Source: a virus. From it: 36,451 nucleotides of DNA. Below are positions 1 through 4,666 of this stretch, one piece after another (within the stretch, counting starts at the first letter, position 1; each line of letters starts with the position of its first letter). Made by a program: the position numbers and the translations under genes. The notes beneath the pieces were generated by a model, which was not told the DNA's origin, did no database searches, and saw only the letters and a list, made by a program, of their open reading frames with translations. The stretch is taken from IMG/VR virus record IMGVR_UViG_3300022198_000808, positions 1 to 36,451 of that record. The stretch is one strand, 5' to 3'.

Positions 1-1
1 G

Positions 2-91
2 GAAGAATACGACGAAGATAAACACAAAGCAACAAAACAGGCACTACGCGACCTTGGCTACGACCTGTGTGACATTGATTTCATGACATGA
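2..91 (+). CDS. C-terminal fragment of an unidentified phage protein (5' truncated)
   Basis: The reading frame beginning at base 2 stays open from the left edge to a TGA at 89-91 and encodes 29 residues ending in DLCDIDFMT. The start lies outside the window. The piece is highly charged (EEYDEDKHK), as is usual for small phage early proteins, and lies in the same direction as the genes that follow. No family can be recognised from so little sequence. Its last codons overlap the TGACA repeat array, so a regulatory signal seems to begin inside the gene. Confidence 0.55.
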   Translation, partial: EEYDEDKHKATKQALRDLGYDLCDIDFMT

Positions 92-123
92 AATGTCAAG
101 TAAATGACACAAAATACTTGACA
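70..123. promoter_or_regulatory. TGACA repeat array with a 9-bp inverted repeat (operator-like)
   Basis: TGACA occurs at 70-74, 84-88, 105-109 and 119-123, and its complement TGTCA at 94-98. The direct copies are spaced 14, 21 and 14 nt apart. TGTCAAGTA (94-102) and TACTTGACA (115-123) form a perfect 9-bp inverted repeat around a 12-nt loop. TGACAT (84-89) and ATGTCA (93-98) form a second dyad. The cluster sits just upstream of a gene start at 146, where an operator or phage promoter region would be expected. Function is inferred; only the repeats are seen. Confidence 0.45.
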
Positions 124-145
124 ACCTGAAAGGAAAAGTAATACC

Positions 146-171
146 ATGAGCTACGAATCATTCAAAAACAA
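146..171 (+). repeat. Copy 1 of a 26-bp direct repeat at a gene start
   Basis: The 26 bases starting at the ATG match bases 337-362 except for one A/G difference. Both copies encode the same N-terminal octapeptide MSYESFKN in two adjacent genes whose remaining sequences differ. Confidence 0.85.
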
Positions 172-340
172 TTCACCAATGGAAAAAGCAATTGAAATTC
201 GTGTGTACGCAGAGACAAGCGGATGCGCTGAACACATCGCAACATTCTACAGCGAGTCAGCATATATTATATCTGTCCCTAAGCTACAAGCATGGGCTAA
301 GTTAAACGGATTCACATCCATAACCGAATCAGAATCATGA
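146..340 (+). CDS. Small hypothetical phage early protein (64 aa)
   Basis: I do not recognise the family. The protein starts MSYESFKN, the same octapeptide that opens the next gene, and then diverges completely. The middle contains a short hydrophobic beta-like stretch (AYIISVPKLQAW); no membrane segment or catalytic motif is visible. The start at 146 is supported by a purine-rich AAAGGA about 11 nt upstream, one of the few Shine-Dalgarno-like sequences in the left arm. The stop codon overlaps the next start as ATGA (337-340), so the two genes are probably translationally coupled. It may be a host-takeover factor, judged only from its position at the head of a run of tiny genes. Confidence 0.65.
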   Translation: MSYESFKNNSPMEKAIEIRVYAETSGCAEHIATFYSESAYIISVPKLQAWAKLNGFTSITESES

Positions 341-362
341 GCTACGAATCATTCAAGAACAA
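337..362 (+). repeat. Copy 2 of the 26-bp direct repeat at a gene start
   Basis: This matches bases 146-171 at 25 of 26 positions and again begins at an ATG. The pair could reflect partial tandem duplication or recombination between gene starts. Confidence 0.85.
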
Positions 363-627
363 AGAGACATGGCTCATCAATGTGTGGGGATACGTCGACG
401 AGATTGCCAACGTGTGGATTGAAAACGAAACTCCCAATGGGGCATCATTCATTGACATTACCCCGGAGTATTGTAGGGATGCGTTCGAGATGCTTACAGA
501 TGATATGTACAACAGGCTCGGCGATACAGGAATCCTGAAGGACTTCATCGACGATAGCATAAGCAGTGTTGATTGGCGAGAGATTCATGAGCACGTTAAA
601 GACATCGTAAGAGATGCAAAAGATTGA
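337..627 (+). CDS. Small phage protein of the N-x-ETW type (96 aa)
   Basis: After the shared MSYESFKN leader the sequence continues KETWLINVWGYVDE. This resembles a widespread group of small acidic phage proteins that begin with a 'NYETWNVALWIxND' motif and have no established function. The C-terminal half keeps the usual pattern of acidic helices ending in a VDWREIHEHV-like segment. The start overlaps the previous stop (ATGA), and the following gene begins at 614, inside its last 14 bases. The family resemblance is from memory of the pattern rather than a search, so the assignment is moderate. No enzyme motif is visible. Confidence 0.65.
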   Translation: MSYESFKNKETWLINVWGYVDEIANVWIENETPNGASFIDITPEYCRDAFEMLTDDMYNRLGDTGILKDFIDDSISSVDWREIHEHVKDIVRDAKD

Positions 628-832
628 CATCAAGAGCAAGTACTTGTTCGGTCGGTTCATATCTGTAATGCAGTTTGAGTTCATTGAGATAATGGACAAG
701 GAGTGGACAGAGCAATTTGCGCGAGACCTAACCATCTCACCTCAGAGACAAGGAGTCGTGCTTGATTGCATCGAGTGGAAGTTCAACGAATTAACGTCCG
801 TTAACAGACGCAGAGCAATAACCGAAGAGTGA
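614..832 (+). CDS. Small hypothetical protein (72 aa)
   Basis: I do not recognise this protein. It begins with a basic, beta-like segment (QKIDIKSKYLFGRF), is rich in Phe and Glu in the middle and ends in a basic RRRAITEE tail. The start at 614 lies 14 nt before the end of the upstream gene, with a weak GTAAGAG before it, consistent with coupled translation. No cysteines in metal-binding spacing and no membrane helix are seen. The gene belongs to the early small-gene cluster. A stretch of 38 nt without an ORF separates it from the next gene. Confidence 0.55.
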   Translation: MQKIDIKSKYLFGRFISVMQFEFIEIMDKEWTEQFARDLTISPQRQGVVLDCIEWKFNELTSVNRRRAITEE

Positions 833-870
833 GGGCGTTTTAAGAATAGAAACAATTAATCCAATACACC

Positions 871-1104
871 ATGAGTGACGAAAAGAAAAGAGAGTTCAAG
901 CTTCTTGAGAACAAGAACCATGATTCGGGTGTGCTTCGAATCCAAGTAGGGGCGATGACCCTGTCCGTGACAACCATCAACGGAATCAACGAGATGGTGG
1001 TCTTTAGTGAATCAGGTGATGCTATCAGCGAGGTCATAGGCGTCACGGATTTCAGTCAAGTGATTCACATGATGTGGAATCTAGAAAGAATCGCCGATGC
1101 CTGA
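871..1104 (+). CDS. Small hypothetical protein (77 aa)
   Basis: Unrecognised. The N-terminus is charged (SDEKKREFKLLENKN), followed by alternating hydrophobic beta-like stretches (VLRIQVGAMTLSVTTI and EMVVFSES) and a helical C-terminus (FSQVIHMMWNLERIA), so a small alpha/beta fold is plausible. The start has no Shine-Dalgarno sequence; it is preceded by an A/T-rich leader, as at most starts in this arm. Its stop region overlaps the start of a 32-codon membrane-peptide ORF at 1097. Confidence 0.6.
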   Translation: MSDEKKREFKLLENKNHDSGVLRIQVGAMTLSVTTINGINEMVVFSESGDAISEVIGVTDFSQVIHMMWNLERIADA

Positions 1105-1195
1105 CAAGAAATTTTCTGATGTCATGTGCAATATCGGTTGGCTTGGCATCGTTGTAACACTAAGTATCATTTTAATCCTCAACCTATGCAGTTAG
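1097..1195 (+). CDS. Small single-pass membrane protein (32 aa)
   Basis: ATG at 1097 opens a 32-codon frame ending with TAG at 1193-1195. The peptide has a polar N-terminus (MPDKKFSDVM), then a continuous hydrophobic stretch of roughly 18-20 residues beginning IGWLGIVVTLSIILIL, and a short NLCS tail. This is a good candidate for one transmembrane helix. The start overlaps the upstream gene by 8 nt, and the end overlaps the next likely start (1186) by 10 nt, which matches the spacing style of neighbouring genes and argues for a real gene. Tiny phage membrane peptides often serve in superinfection exclusion or membrane remodelling, but no specific role can be assigned. Confidence 0.6.
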   Translation: MPDKKFSDVMCNIGWLGIVVTLSIILILNLCS

Positions 1196-1392
1196 AGAAC
1201 ACCACCCGAAGCGTGCAACGCACCTTCCAACTCCACGACAGCGAAACAATCTGTAAGCTGTTCCTTGATGCCTGTCGGCAGTACGACCTTGGCAAGATGA
1301 CAGCCGAGCAATTAGCTCAGAAGTGCATGGTCATCCATGACGATGCCGAAAACCTTGGGCTCACTGACCCACTAAGCAACTGGGAATCATGA
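1186..1392 (+). CDS. Small hypothetical protein (68 aa)
   Basis: Unrecognised helical protein starting MQLENTTRSV. The frame is open from an ATG at 1126, but I chose 1186. The upstream 20 codons coincide with the membrane-peptide gene and give an unlikely sequence, whereas from 1186 the protein is regular: amphipathic helices (ETICKLFLDACRQYDL, then AEQLAQKCMVIHDDAENLG). It ends with LSNWES, and its TGA overlaps the next ATG (ATGA, 1389-1392). No catalytic motif is visible. Confidence 0.55.
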   Translation: MQLENTTRSVQRTFQLHDSETICKLFLDACRQYDLGKMTAEQLAQKCMVIHDDAENLGLTDPLSNWES

Positions 1393-1649
1393 GTGCAAGC
1401 AAAATGTTTAAAACTTTGTGCGCAGATTTGTTGAGATTGTCCAAAAAATCCTCGAACTTCGCCAACGCGATTCACGCCGAGCGTCAGGCATACAACAACC
1501 TGATACGCACACAGAGCGTGCTACTAGACGAGTACGAAGACCTAATGAAAGCCTATGAAGACAGCCTTGAAGGTAGTGCTGATACTACCTGCCATACTGA
1601 TAGCAACTCTGTTGCATCCACTAGTAATCCTCCAAGCAAGGATGCTTGA
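1389..1649 (+). CDS. Small coiled-coil-like hypothetical protein (86 aa)
   Basis: Unrecognised. Residues 1-60 look continuously helical with heptad-like hydrophobics (MFKTLCADLLRL, then AYNNLIRTQSVLLDEYEDLM), suggesting a coiled coil or small helical bundle. The last 25 residues are a Ser/Thr/Asn-rich low-complexity tail. The start overlaps the previous stop by 4 nt. It is the last tiny gene before the recombination genes, with a 37-nt gap that shows no clear promoter or terminator. Confidence 0.6.
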   Translation: MSASKMFKTLCADLLRLSKKSSNFANAIHAERQAYNNLIRTQSVLLDEYEDLMKAYEDSLEGSADTTCHTDSNSVASTSNPPSKDA

Positions 1650-1686
1650 ATCAGCAAGACAATTCCTTGAAAACTAATTCAATATC

Positions 1687-2226
1687 ATGAACAAACACAA
1701 GTTCAAGACCACGAACATCCGTGGCAAGCAGTACGTAGAAGTCAACGAACGCATCAAGTTCTTCCGGACAGAAGACCAATACAAGAATTGGACTATCTCA
1801 ACGGACGTGACGATAACAGACGACAGAGAGGAATGCATCTGCAAGTGCATCATCGCAGACCCAGAGCAACGTGTCATCGCCACCGGTCATGCACATGAAG
1901 TGAAGTCTTCGAGTAACATCAACAAGACATCCTTCATTGAGAACTGCGAGACGTCAGCAGTAGGACGTGCCTTGGCAATGATGGGTATCGGCATCGACAC
2001 GAGCATCGCATCAGCCAATGAGGTTCAGGACGCAATTGCAAAGCAAGAGTCAACCGAGCCTGCAAAGAAGCAACAGAGTACTACTGAGCATGACTACCAA
2101 AAGGCAGTCACCTTCCTCAAGAATGCACAAGACCGGGCTGAAGCTTGGGGTAAGATTGAGAAGCAGTGTAAGACCAAGTTCACTGACGAGCAATACAACA
2201 AGCTTGTCGAATACGTCAACGGATAA
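1687..2226 (+). CDS. Putative single-strand annealing / ssDNA-binding recombination protein (179 aa)
   Basis: The core contains ENCETSAVGRALAMMGIG (residues 86-102), resembling the 'T-S-A-x-G-R-A-L-x-x-x-G-I-G' signature of phage ERF/Rad52-like annealing proteins. Upstream, residues 35-70 have the mixed beta pattern expected for that fold (TISTDVTIT, then ECICKCIIADPEQRVIATGHA). The C-terminal third is Gln/Lys-rich and helical, as is common for the flexible tail. The next gene is an exonuclease joined by a TAATG overlap, the classical exonuclease plus annealase pairing (as in RecE/RecT or Red). Alternatively it may be a small ssDNA-binding protein. The start lacks a Shine-Dalgarno sequence and follows an A/T-rich 37-nt gap. 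Confidence 0.65.
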   Translation: MNKHKFKTTNIRGKQYVEVNERIKFFRTEDQYKNWTISTDVTITDDREECICKCIIADPEQRVIATGHAHEVKSSSNINKTSFIENCETSAVGRALAMMGIGIDTSIASANEVQDAIAKQESTEPAKKQQSTTEHDYQKAVTFLKNAQDRAEAWGKIEKQCKTKFTDEQYNKLVEYVNG

Positions 2227-2990
2227 TGCTGAGTATCAAGTTAGCCGAAGCCGTAGGCAAGGGGCATCTCTCGTACAGCTCCATCAAGTACGCACTTCAA
2301 GACATGAAGCTGTGGGAGATGTACATGAGAGGACAGCTCTTCAAGGAGAGTGATGCGCTGACCTTTGGGAGTATGTACGACTGCCTTCTGTTTACACCTG
2401 AAGACTTCGAGAAGCAATTCATGGTGATTGACGACGAGAAGAAGTGCGCAGAGATTGGTGGACGTGCACCACGAATGACCAACAAGTACAAGGAGTGGGT
2501 CAAGCAGTGGGAAGACGACGCCGAAGAGAAAGGAGTAAAGCTCATCGGGATTGAGGACTACAAGAAAGCCCATGAGATGATTGACAGACTAAAGGTTAGT
2601 GGTGTGCTTGAGCAATACCTCATCGGCGACTACCAGCACGAGTTCAATCAAGAGATTAATGGTGTTCCTGTCCGAGGCTTCCTCGATTGCTTGAACAAGG
2701 AATACATCAGTGACCACAAGACAACGAGAAGTTTGTCTCAGTTCCGGTACGCTGTCAGGGATTACGGCTACGACATTCAAGCCTACATCTACTGCACGGT
2801 GCTCGGTCTAGACAAATTCTACTGGGTCGCTCAAGAGAAAGCCTACCCGTTCGCCATTGGTGTGTTCGAAGCTAGCGACGAGACACTTGAGGCAGGCGAG
2901 ACCAAGTTTAACAAAGCAGTTGAACGAATCACTATGTACTTGGACAATAACATCCAGACTGATACGTTCTTCATTAAAGGAATCATCTAA
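2226..2990 (+). CDS. RecE/Cas4-like PD-(D/E)XK exonuclease (254 aa)
   Basis: The protein fits the exodeoxyribonuclease VIII/DUF3799-like group that resects dsDNA ends for phage recombination. Motifs in order: a start region LSYSSIKYALQD (15-26); FGSMYDCLLFTPEDF (47-61), matching the 'G-x-x-x-H/D-x-L-L-x-P-E-x-F' element; a beta-strand GFLDCL with D154; ISDHKTT with D163 and K165 as the D-x-K pair; and the downstream helix YDIQAYIY, with Q185 in the usual QxxxY position. These give a complete PD-(D/E)XK active site. The start shares its A with the upstream stop (TAATG), so it is coupled to the putative annealing protein, and its own stop overlaps the next gene in the same way. Confidence 0.85.
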   Translation: MLSIKLAEAVGKGHLSYSSIKYALQDMKLWEMYMRGQLFKESDALTFGSMYDCLLFTPEDFEKQFMVIDDEKKCAEIGGRAPRMTNKYKEWVKQWEDDAEEKGVKLIGIEDYKKAHEMIDRLKVSGVLEQYLIGDYQHEFNQEINGVPVRGFLDCLNKEYISDHKTTRSLSQFRYAVRDYGYDIQAYIYCTVLGLDKFYWVAQEKAYPFAIGVFEASDETLEAGETKFNKAVERITMYLDNNIQTDTFFIKGII

Positions 2991-3256
2991 TGACAACCCA
3001 AGAACTCATTCGCAAAGCAAGCGCACACTTCGGTGCGGACGTGGCTGCCCCATGCAAGTTTGGTGGCGACACATTCGACGAGCGATGCATGACTGCGTAC
3101 TACGCAATCAAAGAACTCAACAAGCCGTACAAAGAGCTTGCTTCGCTTATGAATTCAGACAACATTGAGCTCCGCTTGATGTGGTTGTATGCAGAGGGCA
3201 ACATGGGAGTTGTACAATCCCGTAACCGGTACAAGAATTTCATTTCAACACTCTAA
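2990..3256 (+). CDS. Small hypothetical protein, possibly HTH (88 aa)
   Basis: No family is recognised with confidence. Residues 35-70 read as helices (MTAYYAIKELNKPYKELASLM, then IELRLMWLYAEGN) with spacing that could form a helix-turn-helix like that of DnaA domain IV, but no diagnostic residue settles it. The TAATG overlap with the exonuclease suggests co-production, so a recombination accessory role is possible. No signal peptide or membrane segment is visible. Confidence 0.55.
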   Translation: MTTQELIRKASAHFGADVAAPCKFGGDTFDERCMTAYYAIKELNKPYKELASLMNSDNIELRLMWLYAEGNMGVVQSRNRYKNFISTL

Positions 3257-3268
3257 TTTTTCACCATC

Positions 3269-3529
3269 ATGGCTGACAACAGCAACGTGTATGTGGGATA
3301 CACTGAATCCCCACGAGTGACTCAACGCATTTCCTTCACCTTGGAAGAGCTTGACACGATGAAGCAGTACGCAACCCAAAAGGGACGTGTGTACGTAGAC
3401 GTAATCTCCTTGCCAGACAGGGAAGACAATCGTCGGATGAAAGCTTTCTGCTCTGTGTATGACCCCAACTCAAGCGGGGAACAGCAACGCAAGGTAGAGA
3501 AGCAGGCAACCAATGAAGTGCCGTTCTGA
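3269..3529 (+). CDS. Small hypothetical protein with an SSB-like C-terminal tip (86 aa)
   Basis: Unrecognised. The N-terminal 60 residues alternate beta-like stretches (RVTQRISFTL, RVYVDVISLP, MKAFCSVYD). The C-terminal 25 residues are polar and end in NEVPF. Single-stranded DNA-binding proteins typically end in an acidic tail closing with a hydrophobic Pro-Phe, so this tip is suggestive in a recombination cluster. However, the protein is shorter than usual SSBs and no OB-fold motif is obvious. The start at 3269 follows 'tttcaccatc' with no Shine-Dalgarno sequence. The stop (3527-3529) is followed immediately by a GNRA-capped hairpin. Confidence 0.6.
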   Translation: MADNSNVYVGYTESPRVTQRISFTLEELDTMKQYATQKGRVYVDVISLPDREDNRRMKAFCSVYDPNSSGEQQRKVEKQATNEVPF

Positions 3530-3593
3530 CCTAGGCAACTAGGAAGGGGGAAGTCAACTGGTTTTCGCTTTGTTTTACAGCTAGGCTTCCCCC
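3530..3593 (+). other. Two RNA hairpins downstream of the recombination genes
   Basis: CCTAG (3530-3534) and CTAGG (3539-3543) enclose GCAA, a GNRA tetraloop, directly after a stop codon. A longer stem follows: GGGGGAAG (3546-3553) pairs with CTTCCCCC (3586-3593), extended by one wobble and one GC pair to 10 bp around a 28-nt loop. There is no U-tract, so it is not a textbook intrinsic terminator. It may protect or process the 3' end of the upstream mRNA, or belong to a structured RNA that includes the tRNA downstream. Confidence 0.5.
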
Positions 3594-3601
3594 ATATCCC
3601 T

Positions 3602-3656
3602 TTACCTCGTCATCATGACCGTCACTGGCGGCGGGTCTCCTACACCCGTGAGGTAA
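3602..3656 (+). other. Nested hairpin, truncated-tRNA-like, just upstream of the tRNA
   Basis: TTACCTC (3602-3608) pairs perfectly with GAGGTAA (3650-3656), extendable by two G-U pairs. Inside it, CGGGT (3632-3636) and ACCCG (3644-3648) form a 5-bp stem with a 7-nt loop placed like a T-arm against a 7-bp acceptor-like stem. At 55 nt it is too short for a tRNA and has no anticodon arm. It ends 4 nt before tRNA-Arg and could be a processing signal or a tRNA remnant. Confidence 0.4.
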
Positions 3657-3660
3657 TCTT

Positions 3661-3734
3661 GCCCCCGTAGCTCAGATGGAAAGAGCATCTGCCTTCTAAG
3701 CAGACGGTCACAGGTTCGAGTCCTGTCGGGGGTA
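3661..3734 (+). tRNA. tRNA-Arg (anticodon UCU)
   Basis: A full cloverleaf can be drawn. The 7-bp acceptor GCCCCCG/CGGGGGT carries one G1-U72 wobble. The D-arm is GCTC/GAGC and the anticodon stem TCTGC/GCAGA. The loop is CTTCTAA with anticodon TCT at 3695-3697. The T-arm is ACAGG/CCTGT with loop TTCGAGT, and the discriminator is A at 3734. CCA is not encoded. It reads AGA/AGG codons, and AGA is used freely in the phage genes here, so it may supplement the host pool. It stands alone in an otherwise structured noncoding stretch between the recombination and replication genes. Confidence 0.95.
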
Positions 3735-3850
3735 CTTCCCTTCCTATCTACGTCCAACGGGAATTTAAACTCTACCTTGTCGGGTGAGGTGGGATAGCCA
3801 GTCAAGACATATTCGGTTCGAGTTACGGAAGGAAAAAGTTAATTACGCCG
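3735..3850 (+). other. Noncoding stretch after the tRNA with tRNA-like fragments
   Basis: No convincing gene is seen. The segment repeats GGTTCGAGT (tRNA T-loop, 3713-3721) exactly at 3815-3823, and CTTGTCGGG echoes CCTGTCGGG of the tRNA. CCTTCC (3739-3744) can pair with GGAAGG (3827-3832). A second tRNA does not fold because no T-stem forms around the second TTCGAGT. It may be the remnant of a duplicated tRNA or the leader of the following genes. Confidence 0.35.
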
Positions 3851-3964
3851 ATGTGTCAGTTGATTAAACCGAGCCGTTGGAAGGAGGACATCGACTCGCT
3901 ATGGCTATCAAAGACTGACGGCTCGGAAAGACGAGCAAATTTGAATCTAATTACCCCACCATAA
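3851..3964 (+). CDS. Tiny ORF coupled to the HTH protein (37 aa)
   Basis: ATG at 3851 opens 37 codons that end with TAA at 3962-3964; the last A is the first base of the next gene's ATG (TAATG). The same 1-nt junction is used elsewhere in this genome (2226, 2990, 24215, 29413), which is the best argument for reality. The peptide is polar and charged (WKEDIDSLWLSKTDGSERR) with no recognisable family. A perfect 9-bp inverted repeat, CCGAGCCGT (3869-3877) and ACGGCTCGG (3918-3926), lies inside it and would fold the mRNA. An AAGGAGG inside that loop resembles a Shine-Dalgarno sequence but serves no clear start. A leader-peptide role is possible. Confidence 0.5.
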   Translation: MCQLIKPSRWKEDIDSLWLSKTDGSERRANLNLITPP

Positions 3965-4551
3965 TGAACATCTTTCAGGAAACGTGGCTGGAATACTGCC
4001 ACACCATCGGGAAGACTCCCGAAAAGAATCGGTTGCGACCGAACGTAGAGTGCAGAGCCGCCTTTGCCAATGCGTGCAACCCGTTCTTCCATCACAACGA
4101 CGTCTCAGCGTTGTTCGAGATGGACAGAACCACCATCTATCACTACCTTCGTAGTCACGAAACCTACTATGCATACAGCGCGGACTATCGCAGATGGTTC
4201 AACATCGCGACGCAGATTGTGGGTGACAAGGTGGACAGCGTTTCGTCTGACGAGCTAAGAGAAGAAGCTAAAAATAAAATCGGGCCACATGAACAAATTG
4301 ACTCAATCCAAAGAACAATCAAAGTCCTCCAAAGAGTCCTCACAAAATTCGAGGAAAGAATACGACGCAGTAAATCATCCGGAGCACTACAAAACTGGGG
4401 GCAAGGAAGTGTTTCAAATGATGATGGACATTTGGGGAACGGAAGGCTACATTCTGTTTTGCGAGATGAACAGCTTCAAGTATCGGATGAGAGCAGGCAA
4501 GAAGCCGGGGCAACCGATGGAGCAAGACTTGAAGAAAGCGCAGTGGTATGA
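3964..4551 (+). CDS. DnaA-domain-IV-like HTH protein with overlapping C-terminus (195 aa)
   Basis: Residues 27-65 contain NVECRAAFANACNPFF followed by DVSALFEMDRTTIYHYLRSHE. This resembles the DnaA C-terminal DNA-binding helix-turn-helix, where 'G-R-D-H-T-T-V-x-H' contacts DNA; here the equivalent is DRTTIYH. Residues 108-137 look like a coiled coil (EQIDSIQRTIKVLQRVLTKFEERI). From residue 109 the frame overlaps the DUF3310 gene in another frame, and residues 138-195 have the Gly/Ser/Asp-rich, irregular look of a shadow translation. The functional protein is probably the first ~137 residues, with a tail forced by the overlap. An origin-binding or replication-initiator role is inferred from the motif and the neighbouring primase-helicase. 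Confidence 0.65.
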   Translation: MNIFQETWLEYCHTIGKTPEKNRLRPNVECRAAFANACNPFFHHNDVSALFEMDRTTIYHYLRSHETYYAYSADYRRWFNIATQIVGDKVDSVSSDELREEAKNKIGPHEQIDSIQRTIKVLQRVLTKFEERIRRSKSSGALQNWGQGSVSNDDGHLGNGRLHSVLRDEQLQVSDESRQEAGATDGARLEESAVV

Positions 4552-4666
4552 AAATCAAATAGAGCAACTGCGCGATGCAAAACAAACGAGTAACGATATA
4601 CCCCACAATCTATCGCACACAGGAGGCGGTAGTAACATCGTTAGATACGGTTCTAACGAGGATTAA
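4289..4666 (+). CDS. DUF3310-family protein (125 aa)
   Basis: Residues 24-95 match the DUF3310 pattern: VNHPEHYKTGG (28-38), a middle helix around ILFCEMNSFKYRMRAGKKP (55-73) and DLKKAQWYENQIEQL (80-94). Proteins of this family are common in phages and are often annotated as nucleotide-kinase-like, but the activity is not established. The first ~23 residues (Ser/Lys/Gln-rich) overlap the coiled-coil region of the HTH gene in another frame, so a later start is possible; the codon at 4289 is the only ATG before the domain. Its last 92 nt overlap the start of the primase-helicase, making one stretch in which three frames are used in turn. Confidence 0.85.
   Translation: MNKLTQSKEQSKSSKESSQNSRKEYDAVNHPEHYKTGGKEVFQMMMDIWGTEGYILFCEMNSFKYRMRAGKKPGQPMEQDLKKAQWYENQIEQLRDAKQTSNDIPHNLSHTGGGSNIVRYGSNED

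Noticed and set aside
118-144. TTGACA ... TAATAC resembling a sigma-70 promoter
   Set aside because: The spacer is only 15 nt, the -10 element overlaps the ribosome-binding region and reaches within 2 nt of the ATG, and Bacteroidota promoters use different boxes. The TTGACA is better explained by the TGACA repeats.
1126-1185. Upstream ATG extending the 68-residue protein to 88 residues
   Set aside because: The added residues (YRLAWHRCNTKYHF...) are the out-of-frame shadow of the small membrane-peptide gene.
2018-2353. 111-codon plus-strand frame bridging the annealing protein and exonuclease genes
   Set aside because: Ser/Arg/Gln-rich shadow translation; both overlapped genes have clear motifs in another frame.
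3615-3656. 13-codon ORF (MTVTGGGSPTPVR) before the tRNA
   Set aside because: It is very short, lies wholly within a better-supported hairpin, and has no overlap or spacing linking it to a neighbouring gene.
3602-3805. A 67-codon minus-strand frame across the tRNA
   Set aside because: Its middle part is the well-known artefact of translating the antisense of a tRNA-Arg gene.
3739-3832. Possible second tRNA with a TTCGAGT loop and complementary ends
   Set aside because: No T-stem can form around the second TTCGAGT, and the end-pairing is only 6 bp.
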